DNA of 64,000 bases, from contig JBITNC010000001.1 of assembly GCA_050084985.1 (NCBI GenBank), positions 201,872,001 through 201,936,000 of the forward strand, in the 5' to 3' direction. The translations under genes were made by a program, and so were the position numbers. This DNA comes from Nageia nagi (Eukaryota; Pinophyta). Position 1 is the stretch's first letter. Each line of letters opens with the position of its first letter. The notes under the pieces are model-generated. The model was not told the origin of the DNA and made no database searches. It worked only from the letters and a program-made list of their open reading frames with translations. Below are positions 36,801 to 43,262 of this stretch, piece after piece.

Positions 36801-38144
36801 CACCAGCCCTCCTGGGTGTGCTGAAGTTGGTCTTGGGGTTTTGGGCTTCATGCCTTAGCCGATTTTTCATCTATGAACAAACTGGAAGCCCTTCTGGGTT
36901 AGGTGCATGATTCAAAAAGATAAGATTTTGTCTTTTTGAGGCATGCACCAACCTCCTGGATGCCTAGGGTTCGCTTCTTGGTCTTCGAACTTGTCCTATT
37001 GCTCCCAGCTTGGTCACATGGTTCAAAAAGACAAGATTGTCTTTTGAAATCATGCGCCAGCCTTGAAGTGTCCTTGCCTGGTCTTTTTCGAGCTTCATTC
37101 CTATCCAATCTGCTCCTTGTCCTTGGCGCATTCTCCAAAAAGACAAGATTTTGTCATTTGGAGGCATGCGCTAGGCTTGAAAGTGGCCCAAATTGTCTTT
37201 TCGAGTCTCAACTTCAATCTAGATGGCTCCTCGACCCAATCGCATGTTTCAAAAAGGTAAGATTTTGTCTTTTGAAATCATGCACCAGCCCTAGGAGTAA
37301 CCCAATTTGGCTTGACTCTATTCCGACTTGTCCTGGACTCTCCTGGTTCATCTAAAGTCGGCTTTCAGTTTCCAAACATTGCCATTTTTTGGAAAAATTT
37401 CTCACTTTTAGCTTGGTATGATTGACTCTGGACGAAGGATGAGGCTTGAACCTGAGGGGCTTGTCCTTGAAACTAGGTCTTGCGACATCACTTGGGTTGG
37501 ACAAGACTACAACATGACAAAGTATTTGCATGAGGCGTTGAGGGTACCCTGTTGTGTTTCAGTCACAACAAATACATTCCATCATATCTTACAATGCAAA
37601 AAATACTTTTAAAGCACTCTTAAATCAAGCACAACGTAAAATAAATAAATTACAGTGATATTGGCAAATGACCTAAGTAGGTCAAAAAGCTAATCAAATC
37701 ACAATTGCTAGTCAGAACTGCCAAAAGGAAACCAAAAAAACAAAAACAAATTATTTAAAATGAAACCCACAAAGAAATAGCTGGAATAAGGGAGGACTAA
37801 ATGCCAAACAAACCAAAATCTACACTAACCATGAAATAAAATCAAGAGAAAGGAGCCAAGATCAAAGCTGTAGTCTACATGAGAGTCAGAAGCAGAAGAG
37901 GAGATATCGTTTTAAGTCACTGTCATTGTTATATGCTGCTATTCAAATCTTTTAAATCCCATGTCTCCCACCATCACAGGGTTCAGATAGATCTGGATAG
38001 CTATTTTATCTAAAATAGAAAAAGAATGATTAAGTAGTCATACCTGTGAACAAAATGACTAAGTTTCTCGGAAGTTTTAGCAATGTAATCAGCTGGTATT
38101 GATTTTCCATTAAGACGAATTCTTCCTGACTGTAAAGCCTCTAC
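3752..38144 (-). CDS. RluA-family RNA pseudouridine synthase gene, four exons, partial
   Basis: A host gene inferred by joining four minus-strand exons in genomic order: 38044-38144, 29821-29908, 4012-4090, 3752-3834. Together they give about 117 residues. The end of an S4-like RNA-binding region (SGRIRLNG...KLSHFVHRHEPP) is followed by VIICKPSSIP, VHPCGQYRKN and HRLDRLVSGLL. HRLD is the RluA catalytic motif; its Asp attacks the target uridine. The order and the HRHEPP motif resemble eukaryotic Pus9/Rib2-like enzymes and plant RluA-type synthases. Reading phase is kept across all three introns (8135, 25730 and 177 bp), each with GT/AG ends. The gene is probably functional: no stop or frameshift appears in any exon. 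Long introns were filled by transposons. The first exon(s) and the C-terminal half are missing from view. Confidence 0.88.
4012..4090 (-). CDS. Pseudouridine synthase exon: VHPCGQYRKN
   Basis: A 79-bp exon encoding VHPCGQYRKNTVLGILQ then AEHGIQPLF plus one base of a Pro codon. Acceptor CTTTGCAG/G and donor TTCC/GTATCC. VHP-x-G-x-Y is characteristic of the family and joins directly to KPSSIP from the previous exon. Confidence 0.9.
4737..5401 (-). repeat. Solo LTR, family D-like, TSD GACCT
   Basis: On the minus strand it begins TGTAATGTTCC and ends GGAACATCACA. It is flanked on both sides by GACCT (4732-4736 and 5402-5406), a perfect 5-bp target duplication. Its first ~110 bp match the LTR at 44117 in reverse (ATTTTGTAAATGTCTCC, ACTAGGAGACATAAC), so it is a diverged relative. 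No internal region is attached. It lies in the 25.7-kb intron. Confidence 0.85.
5402..7009. other. Intronic sequence, no recognised gene
   Basis: No intact frame of note. The minus strand near 6250-6370 translates weakly to a peptide-like stretch (KMTLFEILEICDE, then YKIISHF) that could be an old gag or gene fragment, but stops follow quickly and I cannot assign it. A tRNA-like segment lies at 6676-6753. Confidence 0.4.
6676..6753 (-). pseudogene. tRNA-like segment (tRNA pseudogene or SINE head)
   Basis: The minus strand carries an A-box-like D arm, TAGTTAAGTGGTAGAGTG (6728-6745), and ~45 bp further a B-box-like GAGTTCTAG. Spacing is that of a tRNA promoter. Acceptor and anticodon stems do not pair properly, so it is not a working tRNA. 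A tRNA-derived SINE is possible, but I see no clear tail or target duplication. Confidence 0.35.
7010..7644 (+). repeat. Truncated LTR interrupted by element A
   Basis: Begins TGTGACGTCCCC and contains the core shared by several LTR families here: a GACCCCACTGTGAGCCC-type block followed by GTGGGACGTCTCC at 7135-7170, then repeats of CCCACGTTG. It stops without a CA end where element A starts at 7645. The remaining 3' part was not found after A/B, so it is a fragment. Confidence 0.65.
7645..8905 (+). repeat. 5' LTR of element A (family A, 1261 bp)
   Basis: TGTGACGTCCCA start and GGATCCTCACA end. The LTR holds the GTGAGCCC/GGGGCGTCTC core near 7770, a run of CCC[AC]CGTTGGC-type repeats at 7965-8130, and a TATA-like GACTATATATAGGGG near 8170. 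Solo copies of the same family are at 20691, 31976, 42028 and 55351. Confidence 0.85.
8908..8919 (+). promoter_or_regulatory. Primer-binding site of element A
   Basis: TGGTATCAAGGC, two bases after the LTR end. It differs from the initiator-Met consensus TGGTATCAGAGC near its 3' end, as expected of an old copy. Confidence 0.75.
8990..10527 (+). pseudogene. Element A gag, N-terminal and capsid part
   Basis: Starts at MSFVKKGGRSED, 80 bp after the primer-binding site, and runs through frames 8990-9304, 9645-10043 and 10059-10527. The capsid core at 10059-10300 reads MQVPTFDGKKMTARAC, then ALECWRHG and RRLVKRFD. Frameshifts separate the early parts. Three in-frame TAG stops lie where element B has Gln or Arg (10041, near 10292 and near 10375); two are simple CAG-to-TAG changes. 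The reading frame is cut at DLEP by copy C1 and resumes at 15438 after the duplicated AGAGCCTA. Confidence 0.8.
11422..13403 (-). pseudogene. Family C protein, copy C1
   Basis: Unrecognised protein in three open pieces. 13403-12906: MKARKTQ..., then GDTDWGDLDP (residues 52-61), PFAIPFPDLCSEV and RVLRDMEGNVIMDF. 12407-11826: FFLQDADFTYIRVYGSEEQ, YASDRLVLMEFARQLL, TINLPISISGYVCQTWVEA and a Lys-rich end. 11742-11422: Ser/acidic linker. Stops occur between 12906 and 12407, where C2, C4 and C5 have a WSRVISD/YMNSYLVYLL block. The coiled-coil end is deleted. Conservation of these blocks between copies much diverged at the DNA level suggests past selection on the protein. I cannot name a domain; it could be an unusual gag-like or captured host protein. 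Confidence 0.6.
13587..13880. repeat. Hairpin units between TATA box and ORF, copy C1
   Basis: Three units starting near 13587, 13711 and 13825, each beginning GGTC[GA]CATG and ending ATG[TC]GACTA. Between them is an inner palindrome: TGCTTGAGCA (second unit) or TGCTTAAGCA (third). They are diverged members of the array at 14441-15060 and flank the other side of the TATA boxes. Confidence 0.6.
13917..13924 (-). promoter_or_regulatory. TATA-box candidate, copy C1 (ORF-proximal)
   Basis: Minus strand reads CCTATAAATATCACCCCC. C2 (about 26710) and C3 (about 57680) have TATAAATA at the equivalent place after a G-rich run. Confidence 0.45.
14319..14326 (-). promoter_or_regulatory. TATA-box candidate, copy C1 (array-proximal)
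   Basis: Minus strand GCTATAAAAGGGAAGTCA. The same TATAAAAAG + GAAGTCAG-type context is kept in C2 (27212-27220) and C3 (58058-58066), and C4 has GCTATAAATGGAAGCC (36169-36175). Retention in four copies supports a real ORF promoter. Confidence 0.55.
14441..15060. repeat. Hairpin-unit tandem array, copy C1 (83-bp period)
   Basis: Units start at 14441, 14534, 14626, 14709, 14791, 14874 and 14957; the last five are spaced 82-83 bp and nearly identical, and a half unit ends near 15060. Each has outer arms GTCGCATG and CATGCGAC and an inner GAGTGCAAAAGGACTC. The first unit has GAGTT-CAAAAT-AACTC instead, keeping the pairing. The period is not a multiple of three, so the open frames through the array are not coding. 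Confidence 0.85.
15413..15430. repeat. Terminal palindrome of copy C1
   Basis: TGTTGTG-TAGG-CACAACA at the right boundary of the insertion. The same arms occur at the right ends of C2 (28048-28065) and C4 (37550-37570, loop TTTCAGT), so they mark the element end. Confidence 0.75.
15438..16130 (+). pseudogene. Element A zinc knuckle and aspartic protease
   Basis: Continuation of the gag frame after C1. A CCHC knuckle reads CFYCKKTWEPEHRC (about 15585-15630), then an acidic stretch, GSMVASLHGVKFLTLK and the protease active-site strand VVVMIDPG. DPG replaces the usual D-[ST]-G. Element B has DPGASHNFID, so DPG may be the subfamily norm. A frameshift follows at about 15855; the second part (ERLGVRLQGCVV, LKGHPHIILGVQWL) ends at 16130. 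No RT follows: the usual spacing to LEPN/RPYR-type RT sequence is replaced by a 630-bp spacer. Confidence 0.78.
16131..16763 (+). other. Element A spacer with CCCACGTTG-type repeats
   Basis: Between protease and purine tract. It contains an open frame at 16233-16718 (161 codons) with no recognised domain and four or five loose repeats of GGGACCCCACGTTGGA-type sequence at 16210-16405, the same motif that is tandem in the LTRs. It occupies the place of pol. The frame may be chance. Confidence 0.55.
16764..16774 (+). promoter_or_regulatory. Polypurine tract of element A
   Basis: GAGAGGGGAGA just before the LTR start at 16778, the expected plus-strand primer position. Confidence 0.7.
16778..17935 (+). 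repeat. Shared LTR: 3' end of A and 5' end of B
   Basis: Starts TGTGGCGTCCAC after the purine tract. To about 17705 it matches the A 5' LTR apart from an internal loss: GGCCATTTGGA (7985 in the 5' LTR) joins directly to GCCTGACATTC (8311), dropping about 330 bp. From 17706 to 17935 the sequence is absent from the A 5' LTR and leads into a primer-binding site at 17937. So one LTR serves two internal regions, as recombination between LTRs of neighbouring elements would leave. The 3' end lacks a clear CA. Confidence 0.65.
17937..17948 (+). promoter_or_regulatory. Primer-binding site of element B
   Basis: TGGTATCAGAGC, a perfect match to the plant initiator-Met consensus, 78 bp before the gag start. 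Confidence 0.85.
18015..19996 (+). pseudogene. Element B gag-protease, no RT
   Basis: Gag begins MEIASVRKRGKSQHEE at 18015. It continues through RRFNELISAIHSMIGP, LEILGLKGSS, the core MQVLLYDGKRMTARGW and LVKRFDRKRENDYF, a damaged zinc knuckle (near 19460-19510) and the protease strand VLIDPGASHNFIDE (19700). It ends at NIILGVQWLFELGD...NYQKF. In-frame stops include TAG at HQL*TYF and GG*DVM, both at positions that are CAG in element A. As in A, no RT, RNase H or integrase follows. Its order and spacing match element A, so lack of pol is a family feature rather than a single deletion. Confidence 0.8.
19997..20277 (+). other. Element B post-protease spacer
   Basis: Continues the A-type spacer (CCCCACATTGCATG, CACCACATTGGAGCTTGGGG). 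It ends where family C homology starts (CGTAACTTGTTTCCTCCTG). No 3' LTR of B is found on the other side of C2. Confidence 0.55.
20691..21864 (+). repeat. Solo LTR, family A, TSD CTATA/CTATG
   Basis: TGTGACATCCCA to GATCGTCACA, 1174 bp, flanked by CTATA (20686-20690) and CTATG (21865-21869). C3, which lacks this insertion, reads AAGCTATAAGCCTCAG at the same place, confirming the insertion point. It contains six to seven CCCCACGTTGGC-type repeats (20955-21150) and GATGCTATATATTGAGG near 21190. Confidence 0.88.
22304..22312 (+). promoter_or_regulatory. Plus-strand TATA-box candidate, 3' side of the C2 ORF
   Basis: TATAAATAG followed by GCCACTAGAAG. C3 has GGGGTATAAATAGACCACTAGAAG (53949-53957) and C4 GGGCTATAAATAG (31315-31323) at the same place. 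It points into the ORF in antisense. The cognate site in C1 is deleted. Confidence 0.5.
23116..26238 (-). pseudogene. Family C protein, copy C2
   Basis: Start at MASNIKPPPSRARK (26238). N-terminal GDTDW-type block with stops near 26050-26170, then ELIHTCGLFNA and RVLRDIEGNVIMDF (26020-25727), KFYMNSYLVYLLLHGKVRS and GTPVWWAYPKWW (25505 onward), FFLQDANHTFIRVYGSKE, YASDRLILMEFARQLL and TINLPISIARY (to 25035). An acidic Ser-rich linker (EEEEEDDKDDD) lies at 24489-24088. The C-terminal coiled coil is 23598-23116 (KKEVKRLKKELTASRKIIK, NLEKLVYCHEFTYHHDW). Several stops and shifts separate the parts; combined length would be near 1000 residues. The function is unknown. A structural, gag-like or captured host protein are all possible. 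Confidence 0.6.
26500..27890. repeat. Hairpin-unit array, copy C2
   Basis: Eight or more units, about 80-150 bp apart, of the form G[TA]CGCATGG...GGGTGCAAAAGC[AG]...CATGCGACTAG. Best example: arm 27345-27363 (CATGGTTTTGGGTGGGTGC), loop AAAA, arm 27368-27386 (GCACTCATTTGAAAACATG): 18 of 19 positions pair if G-T is allowed. Another unit has a perfect 9-bp inner stem, GGGACATGC / GCATGTCCC (27854-27875). A TATA box on the minus strand lies within the array at 27212-27220. Confidence 0.8.
28048..28065. repeat. Terminal palindrome of copy C2
   Basis: TGTTGTG-TAGG-CACAACA, identical to the right terminus of C1. Confidence 0.75.
28066..28262 (-). repeat. LTR fragment, family E
   Basis: On the minus strand it begins TGTGATGTCCC and carries AGGAGACTTATGGGTCC and GACGTCTCCCTCC, the core of the solo LTR at 51195. 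Only the first ~197 bp remain; C2 replaces the rest. Confidence 0.75.
28263..28308 (-). pseudogene. tRNA 5'-half-like segment
   Basis: Minus strand GGCTGATAGCTCGATGG then TAGAGCATTTG resembles the acceptor and D arm of a plant tRNA (A box TAGCTCGATGG). It is cut off by the LTR start at 28262, before any T arm. It may be a tRNA gene or SINE disrupted by the LTR element. Confidence 0.35.
28309..29820. other. Intronic sequence, nothing recognised
   Basis: AT-rich, no convincing frame or transposon signature on either strand. This appears to be original intron sequence next to the 88-bp pseudouridine synthase exon. Confidence 0.5.
29821..29908 (-). CDS. Pseudouridine synthase exon: HEPPV to KPSSIP
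   Basis: An 88-bp exon completing the Arg codon and encoding HEPPVMAKPIIVLEEASD then VVIICKPSSIP. Acceptor TTGTTCAG/G and donor ATTCCT/GTGAGT. The V-x-x-K-P-x-x-[IV]-P motif is the first conserved strand of the RluA catalytic domain. It is isolated between an 8.1-kb and a 25.7-kb intron. Confidence 0.88.
29909..30540. other. Intronic sequence, nothing recognised
   Basis: Upstream of the 88-bp exon. A short open stretch on the minus strand (30244-30498) shows no family resemblance. AT-rich and probably original intron. Confidence 0.45.
31315..31323 (+). promoter_or_regulatory. Plus-strand TATA-box candidate, copy C4
   Basis: GGGCTATAAATAG, equivalent in position to 22304 (C2) and 53949 (C3). 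Confidence 0.45.
31718..35982 (-). pseudogene. Family C protein, copy C4 (most open copy)
   Basis: The likely start is MTTSKGNSALDF at 35982, about 190 bp below a TATA box at 36169; the frame is open to 36216 but the extra part would precede transcription. Blocks: IGDTDWQDIDP, PFPELCMEVG, RVLRDIKGHIIMDF, KRIIWSKVLSDTIVDQL (to 35161); after a frame change GTYAIWRCYPKW, YSYIKIHGS, VSNRLLLMEMMRQLA, NLPIIVVEYQCKSW (35221-34424); Ser/Pro and acidic linker (34414-34136); coiled coil (33820-33149 and 31969-31718), split by a solo LTR. Few lesions over ~1000 codons despite strong divergence from C1-C3 suggest a recently functional gene. No known family recognised. Confidence 0.6.
31976..33173 (-). 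repeat. Solo LTR, family A, TSD TAGAA
   Basis: 1198 bp, minus-strand start TGTGATGTCCC and end AACATTACA. It is flanked by perfect TAGAA repeats (31971-31975, 33174-33178). It splits the coiled-coil frame of C4 between SHLDQ-side and GVVNQ-side sequences. Confidence 0.92.
36169..36175 (-). promoter_or_regulatory. TATA-box candidate upstream of C4 ORF
   Basis: Minus strand GGCTATAAATGGAAGCC, about 190 bp upstream of the likely ATG. It matches the TATA + GGAAG context in C1, C2 and C3. Confidence 0.6.
36331..37290. repeat. Hairpin-unit array, copy C4
   Basis: Eight units starting near 36331, 36539, 36612, 36755, 36901, 37012, 37123 and 37231. Each has arms around GCATG-TTCAAAAAGACAA and TTGTCTTTTTGAA-CATGC with loop GATT. 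In the third unit, arm 36614-36632 pairs with 36637-36655 over 19 positions (18 Watson-Crick, one G-T). In the fifth unit outer arms are GGTGCATG / CATGCACC; in the seventh TTC/GAA becomes CTCC/GGAG. The plan (about 20-bp stem, 4-nt loop, CATG near the base) matches the C1-C3 arrays although the sequence differs. Confidence 0.85.
37550..37570. repeat. Terminal palindrome of copy C4
   Basis: TGTTGTG-TTTCAGT-CACAACA. The arms are identical to those of C1 and C2; the loop differs. Confidence 0.65.
37571..38043. other. Intronic sequence, nothing recognised
   Basis: AT-rich stretch between the C4 end and the 101-bp exon. No feature beyond the splice donor at its right edge. Confidence 0.5.
38044..38144 (-). 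CDS. Pseudouridine synthase exon: S4-like region
   Basis: A 101-bp exon, phase 0 at its start, encoding VEALQSGRIRLNGKSIP followed by DYIAKTSEKLSHFVH and two bases of the next Arg codon. The upstream acceptor is TTTTCAG/G and the donor is CACAG/GTATGA. The content fits the end of the S4-like RNA-binding segment that precedes the catalytic domain. An exon encoding the preceding N-terminus should lie further right; I did not find it in this window. Confidence 0.88.
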
Positions 38145-38479
38145 CTGAAAATTAAAATTACTTAGTTCCCTTTCCAGAAATCAATCATAAAAACAAAGGA
38201 ATATATTTGGAATTAAGAAAATTTGAAGAAAATCCCTAGCAATCATACAGGACAATTGCATATCTTAAATATGCAGTCATAGTCGGTGATATAGAGAACT
38301 TTTATATTCAATAATATAACTATTCAAGATTATGAAAAGAATCCCCTCATAAAACCCAAAGGAATCATATAAAGCATCAAACCTCTTACAAAAACCGGTA
38401 TTTACTAATTGATTTTCCTCTTTCTTGGTTGGATATGATTTCTTCTTGTTATTGTTTGAAGTTACATTTCCATATTTTA

Positions 38480-38965
38480 CTACAACGTCAACAAAATATT
38501 TTCCTTTGTATGCAATTTCTTTGTTAATGGACCAAATAAATCACTTATTGCTTTAATTGCATATGGTCCAAGTCGTTTGAGCAAAGCTTTTATGAAAATC
38601 CCATTGATATGCTCTTCTTCATGCTCAGTAGTAATGCCTTGCCATACTTTCTTAAACCTAGGGATGAACTTAGCCAAACTTTCATTAGGACATTGTTGAA
38701 CTCCAGAAATCTACTAGGGTAGTTCTCTTCTTCATGTTATACCAATAATGCTCTACAAACTCTTTGGCTATTTCTTCATTGTTGTTCAATGACTCTGACA
38801 CCAACTTGTAAAACATTTTGATGCTTCACCTCTCAAACTCCTAGGAAAGAACCTAGCCATCAATTTTTTGTCGTACCCAAATCTGATACTACATTCTTCT
38901 TGGAATGTTAAAAGATGATGTTTGGGATCCTCCTACCCATTGAACAAATCAAATTTTGGATTTTT
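38480..38965 (-). pseudogene. Ty3-type gag fragment
   Basis: Minus-strand translation reads PKFDLFNG-EDPKHHL, GYDKKLMARFFPRSLRGEA, then NESLAKFIPRFKKVWQGI and a short tail. This is a gag capsid pattern of a lineage different from the gags at 10, 18 and 45 kb. There are several stops in the middle and no LTR or pol alongside, so it is an old isolated fragment. Confidence 0.6.
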
Positions 38966-40152
38966 ATAGTCTGTTGGTGTAGCCAAGTCACGACTATAGG
39001 TACAACACCTGATATTAAGCTGATGCAGGCATTAAATAGGCTACAAATGGAGTCAGAATTGGGATACAGCGATAATCCCATTGCATGCAAGTATCAACTC
39101 CAAAATTCTCATCAAGATGGATGACATCAAAATACTAAAATATACGCTAAATATGAGGTCAACGCTAGCTCAAGCTAAGATGACTAGAACTCCCGGATAT
39201 AGATGAGCATGCATGGACATGCTCACCCAAGCTGTTAGTATTGTTGGAAGATGAACAACTGTTGCAAAGCATGTGAACAGACTCAAACAAGACCAACTCA
39301 CAGTACCAAGCATGTGGATTGATTGGAAGGAGATAGGACAATGAAAATCACCATTTGTAAAGCAGAAGACTAAAGGTTTTTGTAACTGATATGTATGATA
39401 ATTTCATGACCACCATGCATTACAAAAGGAAACAAAGGTCATTGTGTCAAAGGTCAAATTTTCAAGAGTATGCCATTTTGTTTAAATAAAGTTGTATTAT
39501 CATTATTATATAATTCATAGTTTTTTTACCTTCTCCAAATTGATATTGTCGTATACATTTATCGTTGATGAAGGCATGTAGAGGTTGGTAATATTTAGGA
39601 TTATGCTAGTTTTTTGGATTACTTCAATTGAGATATGTGTCTATTAGGCCAAATTTTATTGTGAAGATAAGCTATTCACTTATTTGAATCGGTGGTTGTT
39701 ATTTGCATACAATCCACCTCCCCCCTGCTTTTGGTTTCCCTAAATCTTATCCATTTCTACTCTTTTCTTCCTAACCCTATCTATTTTTGAACTTTCTTCT
39801 TCTCCACTCAATTTCTAATGAGTACAAATAGTACCAAAGGTTGATCAACAGTGTACTTTTCTAGCATGCCACCACCTTTGAGTTTATTGTTGATAAGATC
39901 TAAAGTGTGATCTTACTGGCAATTCCACTGTAAGATCCAATTCAGAATGTTTGTGCTTACAAAATTCAGAGCAATAAAGCTCAAAGAACCCCCATAGTTC
40001 TTTGTATTATTTGATTCTACCTCTATAGGCCAAAGGAAGACTTGGTCTCTTTCTCTTGATAAAAAATCCCACTCCTCTACAAGTTATAATCCCGAACCCA
40101 CCTCCCTTAAGAATGATGATTGCACGTATCATCTTGATATATCGTTGCTATC
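38966..40152. other. Sequence without recognised feature
   Basis: Between the gag fragment and the hAT element. No coding or repeat signature that I can support. Any upstream exon of the pseudouridine synthase was searched for here and not found. Confidence 0.4.
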
Positions 40153-42027
40153 ATAGTTGTAAAAATTGTCAGTTAATCGCAAAAAATCACAATCAGCCAA
40201 GAAGATGATTTTTTTCAAACCGATTTCAATTCCGATTCCTGAAATTTTTGCTGATGTGGCAATTTTTTCCCAAAAATTGCAATTCTGATTCAGTTTTTTT
40301 GCCAAAAAATCAGATTTTCATTTGGTGGCAGCTAGGAGGATAAAAAGGTCAAATCTGATTTTTTTTCACTTTTTCTTGCAAACAAAAGAAGGGAGGAGCT
40401 AGGAGAAACATCATTTCCATGATTTCAACCAGATTCCATCCAAATAAGTTCTAAAGATTTTTCCAAGAAATTTCTAGTTTTGTTGGGTATTTTTCTCCAA
40501 TCTTTTTGTTTTTTTTTCTAGTTTGTCTATTAATTTTAGTAGGTATTCTTGCTATTTTTTCCAGTGTCTATGATTGCTTGCCCCATGTGACTTTTTCTTT
40601 TTTATACCTGCAACTATGAGTTCTTCACAAGGACAAGGAACAAAGAGGGGCCCTGCTTTGGCTTATATGACAGCAACTGATATAAAAGGCAGCAACATTT
40701 GCAATTTTTGCAATGAAACTATTGTGGGAGGGGCATTTAGGATGAAATTTCATTTAGCAAAAGATTACTAGGCAAAATGTTAGACCTTGCCCCCATGTGG
40801 ATGTTGATGTCCAAAGGTAAATAATTGTCTACTTGGAGACTCAAGCAAAAAAAAGGGAGACAAGAAATGAAACACAAACACAAATGGCTAGACCTCCATC
40901 TCCTCGACCTTCAGGTCCTCCACCCCCAGGGTTTCTTTCGATGACTATCCAAGAAGAAGGTAGTGCCACTATAGAAAAAACCACTACCGGTAGGGATAGG
41001 CATTCTACACCACCTTTTGCAGATGCTAGTAGTGCATTGAGGTGTAATTTTTTTGCACCTTATGATGGCCAGTCCACACTTGATGCAGCATGGTATAATG
41101 AAAAGTTTATAGAAGCTAGAAAAGCAATGGATATTTATTGTATTTCTCTGATATTCCATTCTATGTGGCAAACTTGCCATATTGGGAGTATATGGTTGTA
41201 ACAATTGCAGCTTGTGGTCCTAGGTTCAAGGTATCAACTTACCATGATTTGAGTGGACCTATACTAGATGTTGTTTACGACATTATGAAAGTTATTGAGG
41301 AGCAAAGAAAGATTTGAAAAAAAAGTAGCATTTTCAATGATGCTTGGAATGATAGGGCTGGACAAGATTTGTTGAACTTTTTGGTTTCTTCTTCAGGAGA
41401 CCTAGTCTTCCTAATGTCAGTGGATGCATCAAGACAAAGAAAAACTAATGATTATTTATTTGGCCAACTGTGAGAGGTCATTGAGTATGTGAGGGTTGAA
41501 AACGTTGTCCAGGTAAATTTTAAACAATAAATTTTCTATCTAGATTCTATTTCATTTTCGTTTATTATATTTTATGGAAGTTATCTTTTTTTTTTTAATA
41601 ATTAATTCATTTTTATTTTTGTTTTATATTTGTGTAATTGCAGGTTATCACAAATAACCTTATTACATATGTTTCAGTAGGGAAAATGATTGAGGATGAA
41701 TATCCCACCATTGCTTGGACTCCTTATGTTGCACATGTTCTCAATTTAATTCTTGAGGATATTGGAAAGACTAACTGGGTCAAGAATGTGGTAGAAAAAA
41801 CAAAAAATATCACCAAGTTTATCTACAATCATTCTTGGGTCCTCCATTTGATGACGACAGACTTCATAGAGGGAAGGGACCTAGTATGTCCAAATAAATT
41901 TTCATTTCATTTATTTTCAGCTTTTTGAATTTTTCATTTAAATAAAATTTTGAATTTTGCATGCAGAGGTTACACAATTTGCAACATCATTTCTTTCTTT
42001 GCAGAGTGTTTATAACAAACAAATTGT

Positions 42028-43262
42028 TGTGACGTCCCATTTTGACCAATGATAAAATGTATCATGGTCACTTTGTATTCTAGTGTTTGTTTAGGGTCAT
42101 GTTGTACTTGTGTAACTCAAGCAAGAGCTTATGGTCTGCGGACCCCACTGTGAGCCCAGTAATGGGACATCTCTCCTTGAGTAGTGTTGTGTTAATTGTA
42201 ATGGGTTATCTTGGATTGTGGGAATCCCTAGATAGGCATGAGTATTGTATAGTCCAGAGTGCACAGAGGAGCATACCAGCATTGGGAGGGCCCCACATAA
42301 CCCATGTTGGCTTATGAGGCTACTTGGACCCCCATGTCAGCTTAGGAGGCTCAATAGACCCCACGTCAACCTTGAGGGCCTTTATGACCCCCATGTTGAC
42401 ATACTAGGCCCATGGGACCCCCATGTTAGCATACTAGGCCAATATGACCCCCACGTTGGCATGGTTGACCTATTGACCCCAACATTGGATTATACTTGGC
42501 TTGGGATGATAACGAAGCATGACAGATGGACACAAGAGGCTATATATTGAGGATGGAGCTCCATGATGAGGTTAACTATTGATTATACTTCTTCTATACC
42601 GAACTCGGTTGGGTATTCAAGTCTTGGCAGCGCTGAGCATTATTCCTAGACGAGGTCTAGAGGAGTGGCAGAGTTGGGAGCCTTACATTCTACAGCTTAG
42701 GTGGGTCACCTAGCCCATCTGGTGGAATTCCAAGGACGAGCTTCTACCTTCAGTGGTTGCCAGTATTCAAGGAGACTCCTTCATAGGAGGGGATTCGAGT
42801 AGTTGAGGGAGTGAGTCTAATCCCGTTTGTATGTTCGACTTGTAAGGGTTTGGAACGCTGGATCCGATCTATTGAGATCCTCATCGTAGTCCATCTCCAT
42901 GCCATAATAAATTACATATTACGTCCCTCATCATTGTGTTGTCCATTGTATGTGTTGTGTATCTTATATACTGGTGTTGGAACCTTCGTCCTTGTGTTGT
43001 TCAATTTGTGTTGCATTCCTGGGTGTTCAAGCATTGCATATTTAGTTGTGAGGCATTCGTTGAGGTGCCAAGTGTTCGATACTGCCCTAGAGGGCTGACA
43101 TCAGGGTGTAGGGGTCACATGGAAGCCTTGGGAGGCTCACACCTGCATTGAAGTGGGTTTGGGTGCCCTAGGGCCCAACGTGGATGTGTTTGCATCATTG
43201 GTTGAGGGTTTGAATGTCCTAGTTGGAATTGATTTTGCCGAGGGTGATTTTAGGTCATCACA
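42028..43262 (+). repeat. Solo LTR, family A, in hAT exon
   Basis: TGTGACGTCCCA to GGTCATCACA, 1235 bp. The flanks ATTGT and ACTGC resemble a 5-bp duplication with two changes; one copy (ATTGC) restores the reading N-K-Q-I-A-L-K. Contains the CCCCACGTTGGC-type array (42290-42490) and GGCTATATATTGAGG near 42540. Confidence 0.8.

Larger units (their letters stand above)
30541..37570 (-). mobile_element. Family C copy C4 with nested solo LTR
   Basis: The most diverged copy but with the longest open frames. The right end is the palindrome at 37550-37570 (loop TTTCAGT). The left boundary is uncertain: homology to other copies is clear only from about 31300. Without the LTR at 31976-33173 it is about 5.8 kb. 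It lies wholly inside the 8.1-kb intron of the pseudouridine synthase gene. Confidence 0.6.

Noticed and set aside
36936-37355. 139-codon plus-strand open frame
   Set aside because: Product of the C4 hairpin units (repeated SKRQD-like peptides); no start context or counterpart in other copies.
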